Assembly: GCF_004310865.1 (NCBI RefSeq) | Contig: NZ_SIXI01000005.1 | Location: forward strand, 1-64,000 | Reading direction: 5' to 3' | DNA from: Aquabacterium lacunae | GTDB taxonomy: Bacteria > Pseudomonadota > Gammaproteobacteria > Burkholderiales > Burkholderiaceae_C | Length of the DNA: 64,000 nucleotides | Shown here: positions 26,825 through 39,420 of the stretch, in pieces | How positions within the stretch are numbered: the first letter of the stretch is position 1 | Layout: every line of letters starts with the position of its first letter | The notes under the pieces: generated by a model | Told to the model about the DNA's origin: nothing | The model's database searches: none | Seen by the model: only the letters and a program-made list of their open reading frames with translations | Program-made: the position numbers and the translations under genes

Positions 26825-27784
26825 TCAGTTGAGCCAGCCCTTGCGTCGGAAGTACCAGAACGGCGTGATGGCCGAGGCGATCATCAGGGCCACGGCAAAG
26901 GGGTAGCCGAATTGCCAGTTCAGCTCGGGCATGGCGTTGAAGTTCATGCCGTAGATGCTGGCGATCAGGGTGGGCGGCAGGAAGGCCACCGAGGCCACCG
27001 AGAAGATCTTGATGATCTTGTTCTGGTTGATGTTGATGAAGCCCACGGTGGCGTCCATCAGGAAGTTGATCTTGTCGAACAGGAAGGCCGTGTGGCTGTC
27101 GAGCGAGTCGATGTCGCGCAGGATCTGGCGGGCCTCTTCGAACTGGTCGGGGCTGAGCATGCGGGCGCGCATCATGAAGCTCACGGCGCGGCGCGTGTCC
27201 ATCACGTTGCGGCGGATGCGGCCGTTCAGGTCTTCATGACGGGCGATGGCGGCCAGGGCTTCGGCGGCGGCCTGGTCGTTCACCTCGTTGTGCAGCACGC
27301 GCTTGCTGACCTTTTCCAGCTCGTCGTAGATCTGCTCGAGCGTGTCGGCCGAGTACTCGGCGTCGGCGTCATAGAGCTTGAGCAGCACGTCCTTGGCGTC
27401 TTCGATCAGGGCCGGGATGCGCCGCGCGCGCATGCGCAGCAGGCGGAACACCGGCAGGTCTTCCTTGTGGATCGAAAACAGGATGTTGTGGTGCAGGATG
27501 AAGGCCACGCGCACGTTGCGCGGGGTTTCGTCGTCGTCGATCAGGAAGTCGGAGCGGATGTGGATGTTGCCCTCTTCCTCGTAGAAGCGGGCCGATTCTT
27601 CCAGGTCGTCGTCGATGATGTCCTGCGGGATGACCAGGCCGAACTTCAGGGCAATCCAGCCCTTTTCTTCAGGCGTGGGGTCTTCCAGGTCGACCCAGAT
27701 CGGGGTGACCGGCGAGAGCGCTTCCAGGTTTTCGATTTCTTCCTGGAACAGGCGGCCATTGGCCAGCGTGAACACGTTGAGCAT
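26825..27784 (-). CDS. corA: Magnesium/cobalt transporter CorA
   Basis: This 319-residue protein begins MLNVFTLANGRLFQEEIE after GGAG. The large cytoplasmic domain is rich in acidic residues (IIDDDLEESARFYEEEG), and the two C-terminal TM helices flank the selectivity motif YGMNFNAMPE. CorA is a pentameric Mg2+ channel of the inner membrane. The gene has a long leader (about 250 bases) containing four perfect small hairpins. Confidence 0.95.
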   Translation of the reverse strand: MLNVFTLANGRLFQEEIENLEALSPVTPIWVDLEDPTPEEKGWIALKFGLVIPQDIIDDDLEESARFYEEEGNIHIRSDFLIDDDETPRNVRVAFILHHNILFSIHKEDLPVFRLLRMRARRIPALIEDAKDVLLKLYDADAEYSADTLEQIYDELEKVSKRVLHNEVNDQAAAEALAAIARHEDLNGRIRRNVMDTRRAVSFMMRARMLSPDQFEEARQILRDIDSLDSHTAFLFDKINFLMDATVGFININQNKIIKIFSVASVAFLPPTLIASIYGMNFNAMPELNWQFGYPFAVALMIASAITPFWYFRRKGWLN

Positions 27785-28094
27785 GGGAACTCCGGCGTGT
27801 GGGCCGCGCCATGCAGCCATGGCGCACGCCCAGGGGCGAGGGAAGGGGTGATGTGGTGTGTGTACCGCCCTCCTCCCGCAACAAGCCTTCAGGCTTGTGT
27901 CACCGGGCTCCGCACCTCGATCAGGCATGAGGCGGGGTGGCTCGGTGGCTGGAGTGGGCGGTCACCGAGGGTGACTGTCCAAGGTGATGGCTCCAAGTGC
28001 GCACTCAAACGAGTGCATTCGCATTATGGCCCGATTGCCCATGGCCATTGGCCGATCAGGCCGTGTGGATGCCCGCAAATTTGTGGGTGCGGGG
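27785..28094 (-). promoter_or_regulatory. Structured 5' leader of corA
   Basis: In transcript order (leftward) the stems are: GCACTC 28001-28006 with GAGTGC 28011-28016; GTCACC 27961-27966 with GGTGAC 27970-27975; ACAAGCC 27881-27887 with GGCTTGT 27892-27898; and GCGCCATG 27806-27813 with CATGGCGC 27818-27825. The last ends about 20 bases before the ATG and could hide the ribosome-binding site. A CATAAT at 28024-28029 (minus strand) is a possible -10. I recognise no known riboswitch class. Confidence 0.45.
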
Positions 28095-28820
28095 TCAGCG
28101 GTCAACGTCGTAGTAGTACAGGTTGGTGGCCGCCTGGTCATGGCCCTCGAAGATGCGGCGCACCAGGTCGGGGTGGCGCACCAGGTACCAGTCGCCGAAG
28201 GTGTCGAACTTGCGGCACGAGGTGATGATGCCGTCGCGCCAGACCGTGCCGTAGCGCTGCCCGCGTTGCAGGCCCAGGGCCTTCATGCGGTAGGCGAAGT
28301 GCAGGTCTTCCACGCTGACCAGGCTTTCGTCGAAGCCGCCCAGGGTGTCGAACACCTCGCGCTGGCACCAGAACATGCCGGCCGAGATGCGGAAGTCGGG
28401 CACATGGCGGGCCACCACGAAGCCAGTGGCCACGATGCCCAGCGACCAGCGCTCGGGCGTCATCCAGGCGCCACCGCCCACCCAGCGTGGGTCATGCACC
28501 TTGCGCAGCACGGCGGCCACGGTGCCGGGGCGCATCCAGCTGTCGGCGTCGAGCGTGACCACCACGGGCGAGCGCCCGGCTCGCACGGCCGCATTGCGCA
28601 CGGCGGCGATGCACTTGCGCGGCTCGTCCACGCAGCGGGCGCCCAGCGATTCGGCGATGGCCTGGGTGGCGTCGGTGCAGCGGTTCAGGGCCACGCACAC
28701 CTCGGCCGTGTGGCCCGAGCGCTGGGCCGAGGCCAGCACGCTCTCGATGGCGCGGCCGATGTACTTGGCTTCGTTGTGGGCCGGGATGGCCACCGACAGG
28801 TCAGGCACCGCAGGGGTCAT
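28095..28820 (-). CDS. Family 2 glycosyltransferase
   Basis: This 241-residue protein begins MTPAVPDLSVAIPAHNEAKY, the nucleotide-sugar-binding start of GT-A enzymes. VTLDADSWM supplies the DxD-type motif, and GGFDESLVSVEDLHFAYR is the acceptor region with the ED pair. There are no TM helices, so it is cytoplasmic. The donor and acceptor are unknown. It is monocistronic and divergent from the acyl-CoA dehydrogenase. Confidence 0.85.
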   Translation of the reverse strand: MTPAVPDLSVAIPAHNEAKYIGRAIESVLASAQRSGHTAEVCVALNRCTDATQAIAESLGARCVDEPRKCIAAVRNAAVRAGRSPVVVTLDADSWMRPGTVAAVLRKVHDPRWVGGGAWMTPERWSLGIVATGFVVARHVPDFRISAGMFWCQREVFDTLGGFDESLVSVEDLHFAYRMKALGLQRGQRYGTVWRDGIITSCRKFDTFGDWYLVRHPDLVRRIFEGHDQAATNLYYYDVDR

Positions 28821-28937
28821 GGCATTCGCTGGGTGAATGGTGGGGGATGCACAAATATCATTGGTGTGCATGGGGCGCCGCGCGTACGATGCCGCTCGAC
28901 CCCTTTCAGAACACGCCATCATCCCACGAGGACACCC

Positions 28938-30167
<1,230 letters not shown>

Positions 30168-30185
30168 GGCGGGGTTCAGCACACC

Positions 30186-30881
30186 ATGGGAGCCATCTAC
30201 CTGCTGCGCCACGGCCAGGCCTCGTTTGGCAGCCACAACTACGACCAGCTGTCGCCGCTGGGCCATGAGCAGGGCCGCGTGCTGGGCCGCGCCCTGAAGG
30301 CGCGAGGCGTGGTGCCCGACCGCATCTTGTGCGGCACCATGCAGCGCCACCGCGAAACGGCCGTGGCCGCGTTGGAAGCGTTTGAGGGCCTGAACGTGCC
30401 CATTGAAGAACACGCCGGTGTCAACGAGTTCGACCACGAGAACGTGATCGAAGTGGCCGAGCCGCGCTATGTGGACAAGGTGGCCATGATGGCCGAGATG
30501 GCCGCCACGGGTGACCCGCGCCGCGCCTTCCAGACCTTCTTCCGCGAGGCCGTGGCACGCTGGGTGAATGGTCACCACGACGGCGAGTACAAAGAGCCCT
30601 GGTCGGTGTTCAAGCTGCGGGCCGTGACCGCCCTGGGCGATGTGGTGGCGCGCACCAGCCCCAAGGGCAACACCCTGGTGTTCACCTCGGGGGGCACCAT
30701 CAGCGTGGTGTGCGCGCACCTGCTGGGCCTGAACGACCTGCAGGCCTTCACCATCAACTGGACGCTGGCCAATGCCGGCATCACCAAGCTGCTGGCGGGC
30801 CGTGACGGGCTGCACCTGATCTCGGTGAACGAGCACGCGCACCTGGAGGGCACGCCCAGCCCGATGCTCACGTATCGGTGA
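30186..30881 (+). CDS. Histidine phosphatase family protein
   Basis: The 231-residue protein begins MGAIYLLRHGQASFGSHNYD, where RHG is the catalytic histidine motif. The second catalytic region is VFTSGGTISVVCAHLLG. It belongs to the phosphoglycerate-mutase-like superfamily, but sequence does not fix the substrate. It is probably co-transcribed with the acyl-CoA dehydrogenase upstream. Confidence 0.85.
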   Translation: MGAIYLLRHGQASFGSHNYDQLSPLGHEQGRVLGRALKARGVVPDRILCGTMQRHRETAVAALEAFEGLNVPIEEHAGVNEFDHENVIEVAEPRYVDKVAMMAEMAATGDPRRAFQTFFREAVARWVNGHHDGEYKEPWSVFKLRAVTALGDVVARTSPKGNTLVFTSGGTISVVCAHLLGLNDLQAFTINWTLANAGITKLLAGRDGLHLISVNEHAHLEGTPSPMLTYR

Positions 30882-30935
30882 ACAAAAGTGTTTCGTTTAT
30901 TCTCTCGGGCTTGACCTGAACCCCCGAGACCCGAG

Positions 30936-31889
30936 ATGAGCAACTTTGCCAAGACCCTGCGCTGGGCCGCCGTGGCCGCCCTGGCCCTGACTGCCGTGGG
31001 CGTGGCCGTGAGCTGGGCCCCTGACGTGCCCGTGGCCCAGCTGGAAGCGCGCTGGGCGCCGCCGCCCTCGCAGTTCATCACGGTGAATGGCCAGCGCGTG
31101 CACCTGCGCGACGAAGGCCCGCGCACCGATGCCGAGCCCATCGTGCTGATCCATGGCACCTCGTCGAGCCTGCACACCTGGGACGGCTGGGCCGATGGCC
31201 TGAAGGCCGAGCGCCGCGTGATCCGCTTCGACATCCCGGGCTTTGGCCTGACGGGCCGCGAGCCAGGGCAGGACCTGTCGGTGCCGGCCTATGCGGAGTT
31301 CGTCAAGGCGGTGCTGGACCAGCTGGGCGTGCAGCGCGCGGTGGTGGGCGGCAATTCGCTGGGCGGCGAGATCGCCTGGGTGTTTGGCGTGCGCCACCCC
31401 GAGCGCGTGAGCCGCCTGGTGCTGGTCGATGCCGGTGCCTACCCCTTCCCGCTGGACACCATGCCCATTGGCTTTCGGATGGCCACGGTGCCCGCCCTCA
31501 AGCCCACGGTGCGCTGGCTGATGCCGCCTGGCACCATCGAAAACAGCGTGCGCGACGTGTACGGTGACCCGAGCAAGGTCACGCCCGAGCTGGTCGAGCG
31601 CTACCGCGCGATGGCCCTGCGCGCCGGCAACCGCGAGGCCCTGTTCGAGCGCTTCGAGCAGTCGCCGATCGGTGCGCTGGCCGATGAGGTCAAGCAGGTG
31701 ACACAGCCCACGTTGATCTTGTGGGGCCTGAAGGACAAACTCATCCCCCCGGCCCATGTGGACCGGTTCCTGGCCGACATTCCTGGCAGCCAGGCGGTGC
31801 GCTTCGACGGGCTGGGCCATGTGCCCCAGGAAGAAGACCCGCAGGCCACGCTGGCGGCGGTGAAGGCCTTCCTGGCGCGCCCCCTCTGA
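30936..31889 (+). CDS. Alpha/beta hydrolase, paralog 1
   Basis: The 317-residue protein has an N-terminal hydrophobic segment (WAAVAALALTAVGVAVSW), a signal anchor or uncleaved signal. The oxyanion stretch is VLIHGTSSSLHTW, the nucleophile elbow is VVGGNSLGGEIAW, the acid is near LWGLKDKLIPP and the catalytic His lies in FDGLGHVPQEEDP. The substrate is unknown. It is followed after 13 bases by a close paralog. Confidence 0.85.
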   Translation: MSNFAKTLRWAAVAALALTAVGVAVSWAPDVPVAQLEARWAPPPSQFITVNGQRVHLRDEGPRTDAEPIVLIHGTSSSLHTWDGWADGLKAERRVIRFDIPGFGLTGREPGQDLSVPAYAEFVKAVLDQLGVQRAVVGGNSLGGEIAWVFGVRHPERVSRLVLVDAGAYPFPLDTMPIGFRMATVPALKPTVRWLMPPGTIENSVRDVYGDPSKVTPELVERYRAMALRAGNREALFERFEQSPIGALADEVKQVTQPTLILWGLKDKLIPPAHVDRFLADIPGSQAVRFDGLGHVPQEEDPQATLAAVKAFLARPL

Positions 31890-31902
31890 CATCCTGCAGA
31901 CC

Positions 31903-32907
31903 ATGACAACCTGGACCCGCCTGACCTTGGCCGTGCTGTTGGGGGCTGCGGCCCTGGTGGGGGTGGGCGTGGCCAACTCCTGGGCACCTGACCTGCCGGT
32001 CGATGCGCTCACCGCCCGCTGGGGCACGCCCCCTTCGCAGTTCGTGCGCATCGAAGGCATGCCCGTGCACGTGCGCGACGAAGGCCCGCGCGACGACCCG
32101 GCGCCCATCGTGCTGCTGCACGGCACGGGCGCCAGCCTGCACACCTGGGACGGCTGGGTGGCCGAGCTGGCCAGCGAGCACCGTGTGGTGCGCATCGACT
32201 TGCCCGGCTTTGGCCTGACCGGCCCCAACCCCGATGGCCGCTACACCCTGCCCCGCTACTCGCAGTTCATGAACGCGGTGTTCGAGGCCCTGAGGCTGCA
32301 GCACGTGACCCTGGTGGGCAATTCGCTGGGCGGCGCCGTGGCCTGGAAAACCGCGGTGGATTTCCCCGAGAAGGTGTCGCGCCTGGTGCTGGTCGACGCG
32401 GGCGGCTACCCCAGCCAGGCCACCTCGGTGCCGATCGGCTTCCGGTTGGCAGCCAACCCCGACCTGGCCTGGCTGATGGACCGTGTGCTGCCGCGTGCCA
32501 CGGTGGAATCGAGCGTGCGCAATGTCTATGGTGACCCGGCCAAGGTCACGCCCGAGCTGGTCGATCGTTACTTCGAACTGACCCGCCGCGAGGGCAACCG
32601 GCAGGCGCTGCGCGACCGTTTCGCGCAGATGAAAGGCGGCGAGCTGTCGGCCCACATCCGGCGCGTCAAGCAGCCCACCCTGATCCTGTGGGGCAGCGAA
32701 GACCGCCTGATCCCGACCACGGTGGCGCAGCAGTTCATGCGCGACATCGAAGGCGCGCAGATCGTGACTTTTGATGGCCTGGGCCATGTGCCCCAGGAAG
32801 AAGACCCGGTGCGCACGGTGCGGCCCTTCCAGCAGTTCCTGCTGAGCACGCCGGTGGTGAGCCCGGCCGACACCGACCCTGCCGACACCGCAGCACCGGC
32901 GCCCTGA
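31903..32907 (+). CDS. Alpha/beta hydrolase, paralog 2
   Basis: This 334-residue protein is collinear with the preceding gene: N-terminal TM helix, VLLHGTGASLHTWDGW, nucleophile elbow VGNSLGGAVAW, acid in LWGSEDRLIPT and catalytic His in FDGLGHVPQEEDP. It has an extra C-terminal tail rich in Pro/Ala/Asp. The pair arose by tandem duplication. The substrate is unknown. Confidence 0.85.
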   Translation: MTTWTRLTLAVLLGAAALVGVGVANSWAPDLPVDALTARWGTPPSQFVRIEGMPVHVRDEGPRDDPAPIVLLHGTGASLHTWDGWVAELASEHRVVRIDLPGFGLTGPNPDGRYTLPRYSQFMNAVFEALRLQHVTLVGNSLGGAVAWKTAVDFPEKVSRLVLVDAGGYPSQATSVPIGFRLAANPDLAWLMDRVLPRATVESSVRNVYGDPAKVTPELVDRYFELTRREGNRQALRDRFAQMKGGELSAHIRRVKQPTLILWGSEDRLIPTTVAQQFMRDIEGAQIVTFDGLGHVPQEEDPVRTVRPFQQFLLSTPVVSPADTDPADTAAPAP

Positions 32908-32915
32908 ACAGGGCC

Positions 32916-36214
<3,299 letters not shown>

Positions 36215-36221
36215 GGGCACC

Positions 36222-37097
36222 TCAGGGCAACGGGTCGTCGCCGGCGGCTGGGTCGGCGCGGGTGGTGTAGCTGTACAGGCCAATGCGCAGGCGCTCGCTG
36301 AGCGCACGGCCTTCGGCCTGGTCTTCGTCGATCAGGGCTTGCAGCTCCGGGGTGATCAGCTTGAGCAAGGCTTGCCACTGCTGACGCAGCATGGGCTTGA
36401 TGCGCGCGGCCGATTCGGCCGACAGCTCATGCGCCCACAGGGCCTGCTCGAAATGCGGGGTGTCTTCCTGGTGCAGCACGTTGTCCACGGCGGCATCAAA
36501 GTGGTCGCCCACATTCTCGCCAAGAAAGCCCAGCATGCGCGCGCGGTCCCCCTTGGGCACGAAGGCTTCGCGTGTGATGTGCACGGTGTCGGTGGGCAGG
36601 TCGAGCCGGGCCAGGTCAAGTCGAAGCAGTTCGTCGAGGATGGAGCGGGGGTGCACATCGCGCGTGACCGATTGCGCGAGTGTTTCGAAGCTGGGGGCAT
36701 CGCCCTGGCGCGGCAGGGCCTTGAGCGTGCCATTGCGGTGGCGGTACTGGCGATCGCTCAGCCAGCGGGTGAACACCTCGGAGGCCACTGAGGGGCGTGT
36801 GCGCGCGGCCGGTGCAGCCTCCTGCGTGATGCGCGTGACCTCGCGCCGGTTCAGACCCGTGACCGTGCTGATCCGGCTGACCATGCGGTGCGGCAGGATC
36901 TCGGGGTGCTGCGAGCGGATGCTGTCGCGTGCGGCGTCGACCAGGCTGCGCCGCAGCAACTCTTCCACCATCCCATGGCGCAGCCCGTGGGCCACGGCCA
37001 GGCGCGCCATGGGGGCGAGCACGGAGGCCAGGGCCTGCTCCAGGGCTTTGTCTGGCGCCTGTTCAGGTTCGGAGGGTGGGGAAGGGTTGGAAGCCAT
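36222..37097 (-). CDS. DUF6502 family protein
   Basis: The protein is about 291 residues (ATG 37097; ATG 37115 six codons upstream is possible). It carries SVLAPMARLAVAHGLRHGMVEELLRRSLVDA and STVTGLNRREVTRI, a helical N-terminal segment resembling a winged helix. Together with the C-terminal RIGLYSYTTRADP it matches DUF6502. The role is unknown and DNA binding is possible. It precedes the DUF5666 lipoprotein by 7 bases. Confidence 0.7.
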   Translation of the reverse strand: MASNPSPPSEPEQAPDKALEQALASVLAPMARLAVAHGLRHGMVEELLRRSLVDAARDSIRSQHPEILPHRMVSRISTVTGLNRREVTRITQEAAPAARTRPSVASEVFTRWLSDRQYRHRNGTLKALPRQGDAPSFETLAQSVTRDVHPRSILDELLRLDLARLDLPTDTVHITREAFVPKGDRARMLGFLGENVGDHFDAAVDNVLHQEDTPHFEQALWAHELSAESAARIKPMLRQQWQALLKLITPELQALIDEDQAEGRALSERLRIGLYSYTTRADPAAGDDPLP

Positions 37098-37142
37098 GAT
37101 GAACTGCACGCCCATGTTAAATGGGGAATTGGCACAGTTCAA

Positions 37143-37167
37143 GCCACCCCACCCTGGGTGGGGTGGC
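37143..37167. repeat. Perfect 12-bp inverted repeat in an intergenic gap
   Basis: GCCACCCCACCC (37143-37154) and GGGTGGGGTGGC (37156-37167) are separated by one base, so the apical pairs cannot form and the effective loop is about 5 bases. There is no T tract. It may be a terminator-like or protein-binding element between the HupE-like gene and the DUF6502 gene. Confidence 0.6.
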
Positions 37168-37196
37168 CCACGAACACCCACGCGACAGGGTGCTGC

Positions 37197-37817
37197 TCAG
37201 GCGCCGTCGTGGGTGCGGAAGGTGTGCTGGGTGCGAGGGCCACCCATCAACACCCGCTGCATCGGGCCTTGGCCCATCAGGCGCACCACAGCGCGGTGTG
37301 GGCTGTCAGGCGTGGGGCTCAAGGCCTGGTAGTGCACCGTCAGGGCATTCAGGCTGGGGCACTGGAGGTGCCAGCGCAGCCGGGCGTGCACGCCATCGTC
37401 ATGCCGCCACAGCTCGGGCGCATCCCTGGCCGTCTGCGTGGGCTGTGGGGTCGCGGTGCATGCGCCTGCCGCACTGCGCACCGCCAGCTGCGACTGGGCC
37501 CAGCTCAGCAGCTCGGCCCAGCGTGGGCGAACTTCTTCGGCGCTGAGTTGCCCGTCTTCGTTGCTGTCCAGCAGCAGTTCGTCGTCGAGGTCGCGCAGCG
37601 CGAGGTCCCATTGCACGGTCAGCTGCTGTCCTGGCAGCACTTGCAGCCTCAGGTGGCTGTCGCCCGTCGGATGGGCCAGGCTGGGCAGCGGCATCAGGGC
37701 CAGCAGAAGGCAGCTCAGTGCCATCAGGCCGAGCAGCCGGGCCGGCTGCCGTTGCAGGGCGCGGCGGGCGCGTGCACGCGAGCGGATGTGTGTGGCGGTG
37801 AAGGGCCAGGGGGTCAT
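37197..37817 (-). CDS. HupE/UreJ-like protein lacking the membrane domain
   Basis: The 206-residue protein has a TM or signal segment (LLGLMALSCLLLALMPLP, then SLAHPTGDS). It matches the extracytoplasmic N-terminal part of HupE/UreJ-family proteins: LTVQWDLALRDLDDELLLD, then the EF-hand-like loop DSNEDGQLSAEE. It stops at HTFRTHDGA, where full members continue into a multi-helix membrane domain. The metal-transport part is thus missing. It may be a truncated gene or a stand-alone domain. It overlaps the TPR gene by four bases. Confidence 0.65.
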   Translation of the reverse strand: MTPWPFTATHIRSRARARRALQRQPARLLGLMALSCLLLALMPLPSLAHPTGDSHLRLQVLPGQQLTVQWDLALRDLDDELLLDSNEDGQLSAEEVRPRWAELLSWAQSQLAVRSAAGACTATPQPTQTARDAPELWRHDDGVHARLRWHLQCPSLNALTVHYQALSPTPDSPHRAVVRLMGQGPMQRVLMGGPRTQHTFRTHDGA

Positions 37818-39004
37818 GTGCGCACTCCCAGTCGCACATCGGTCCAACCGGCCTGGCGACAGAAATCGATCACGGCCCGGGCCGCGTCAGGGCGCCCGGC
37901 GGCCCGGGCGGCTTCGAGCACCAGGCGTGCGTCGATGGGTTCTTTCTGAATGCCCCAGTTGACCAGCGCCAGACGCAGGGCTTCCTGCGGGCGCTTGCGC
38001 ACGCGCAACTCGAAGCGAGCTTCTTCGCGCCAGTGGATGCTGTCTCCGCGGTGGCGAGCAGCGGCCAGGCGCTCGCCCATCTGGCGTGCCAATGCTGGGG
38101 CTTGCGGGTGCTTGAGCACGGTGGCGGCTTCGGCCAGTCGCAGCAGCAGGCCGTCGTGCCGGGTGCGGCCTTGCAGGCGCGCCCACACGGTCTGGGCCTG
38201 GCCCTGGTCCAGCAACCAATCGGCCAGGGCGCCTTCGCTGTAGGGGTCCCGGGCGATGCTGGCCAGTGTGTCGTAGAGCTGGGCGGCTTCCTGCTGTTCG
38301 CCCAGGCGCTCGGCCAGTTCGGCTCGCACCAGCACCAGGTGCGGCAGCAGCGCCTTGGGCGCGCGCCACATCAGCCGAGACAGGCTTTGGCGCGCTTCCT
38401 GGGCGCGGCCTTGGAAGCTGTCCAGATCGGCCTGACACAAGGTGGCCTGCCAGGTGGCGCCGTTGCGCTGCATGCCGTCGCAGGCTTGACGGGCCTCTGC
38501 GTAACGGCCGGTCAGCTGGCGCACGGTGGCCAGCGTCCACCAGGCCTGGGTGTGTTCGGGGTGTTGTTGCGTGAGGGCGTGCAGCTCGGCATGTGCAGCA
38601 TCAAAATCGTGCAGGGCCTGGCGCACCGTGGCACGCACCAGGCGCACTTCGGGCGGGGCGTCGGCCTGCAGCCACCAGGGGGCCAGCGCGGCCTGGGCCT
38701 GGGCCAGGTAACGGGTGTCACCCTCTTCGCGGGCCAGGCTCAGGGCCTGGGCGGCCACCTGCAGAGCCTGTGGCAGGTGCGTGGGTTGTTCGGTCAAGGC
38801 GCGACGCGCCTGGCGCAACTGGCGCTGGGCGTCAGTGAGCGGTCGGTCGTGCAGGGTGTCGAGGTGGGCTTGAGGCTGGCTGGGCCAGGTCACCGCGGCG
38901 GCTTGGGCCAGGGGCGTGCCCAGGCTCAGCGCCATCGACACGGCCACAGCGCTCAGGTGGGCGGTGGTGGCCGGGTGCATCGTGAACAGAGAACGCAAGC
39001 GCAT
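37814..39004 (-). CDS. Exported TPR-repeat protein
   Basis: This 396-residue protein starts at 39004 with a signal peptide (hydrophobic VAVSMALSLGTPLAQAAA). It is almost entirely helical, with repeated TPR-like pairs such as AWWTLATVRQLTGRYAEARQA and LARQMGERLAAARHRGD. It is probably a periplasmic scaffold protein. It sits in the DUF4331 operon between the small lipoprotein and the HupE-like gene, an order seen in other DUF4331 clusters. Its exact role is unknown. Confidence 0.72.
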   Translation of the reverse strand: MRLRSLFTMHPATTAHLSAVAVSMALSLGTPLAQAAAVTWPSQPQAHLDTLHDRPLTDAQRQLRQARRALTEQPTHLPQALQVAAQALSLAREEGDTRYLAQAQAALAPWWLQADAPPEVRLVRATVRQALHDFDAAHAELHALTQQHPEHTQAWWTLATVRQLTGRYAEARQACDGMQRNGATWQATLCQADLDSFQGRAQEARQSLSRLMWRAPKALLPHLVLVRAELAERLGEQQEAAQLYDTLASIARDPYSEGALADWLLDQGQAQTVWARLQGRTRHDGLLLRLAEAATVLKHPQAPALARQMGERLAAARHRGDSIHWREEARFELRVRKRPQEALRLALVNWGIQKEPIDARLVLEAARAAGRPDAARAVIDFCRQAGWTDVRLGVRT

Positions 39005-39043
39005 GCGGGTCTCCAGAAAGCGGCCCCTGGGGGGGCAGTGGGT

Positions 39044-39083
39044 GCCCCGCACCCGCTGGCACAGGCCAGCTCAGGTGCGGGGC
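39044..39083 (-). repeat. Long hairpin between the lipoprotein and TPR genes
   Basis: GCCCCGCACC (39044-39053) pairs with GGTGCGGGGC (39074-39083). An inner stem GCTGGC (39055-39060) pairs with GCCAGC (39065-39070), for 16 pairs in total. No T tract follows. It may set the mRNA ratio within the operon by blocking exonucleases or causing partial termination. Confidence 0.7.
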
Positions 39084-39094
39084 GCAACGCCTCG

Positions 39095-39400
39095 TCAGAC
39101 CTCGTCAGAGGGCATGTCGGCGTCGTTGGCGGTGGCCGCCGGGGAGGCGGTGCTGTCGGTGGCGATCACCTCGGGCTCGAAGGCGCTGGCGTTGTCGTCC
39201 GGCGCTGACGCATCGGCGGGGCTGGCAATGGCCGCACCGTTTTCGTTCACCGTCTGGGCGCTGGCGTTCAGCTCGGCCACCGTGGGGGCTGGGGCGGGTG
39301 CTGCCGTCACCGGGGTGGGGTCGTCGCCGCCACCACCGCAGGCGCTCAGCAAGGCGCTGCCCACCAACAAGGCCATCAGGGCGTGTCGTTGCTTGTTCAT
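39095..39400 (-). CDS. Small putative lipoprotein of the DUF4331 operon
   Basis: The 101-residue protein has a lipobox (ALLSACGGGG) after MNKQRHALMALLVGS. The mature part is rich in Ala, Pro, Asp and Thr, with no domain (PTVAELNASAQTVNENG). It looks like a short disordered lipoprotein. Function unknown. It lies 20 bases after the DUF4331 stop and is probably co-transcribed. Confidence 0.6.
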   Translation of the reverse strand: MNKQRHALMALLVGSALLSACGGGGDDPTPVTAAPAPAPTVAELNASAQTVNENGAAIASPADASAPDDNASAFEPEVIATDSTASPAATANDADMPSDEV

Positions 39401-39420
39401 GTCAGACCGTCCTTTCGGGC

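Noticed and set aside
28034-28094. Small rightward gene in the corA-glycosyltransferase gap
   Set aside because: No ribosome-binding site or conserved pattern; the stretch is better explained as the corA promoter region.
37197-37817. Calling the HupE-like gene a pseudogene outright
   Set aside because: The frame is intact, begins with a signal and overlaps the upstream gene for coupling. Only loss of the membrane domain is seen, so it is listed as a CDS with a note.
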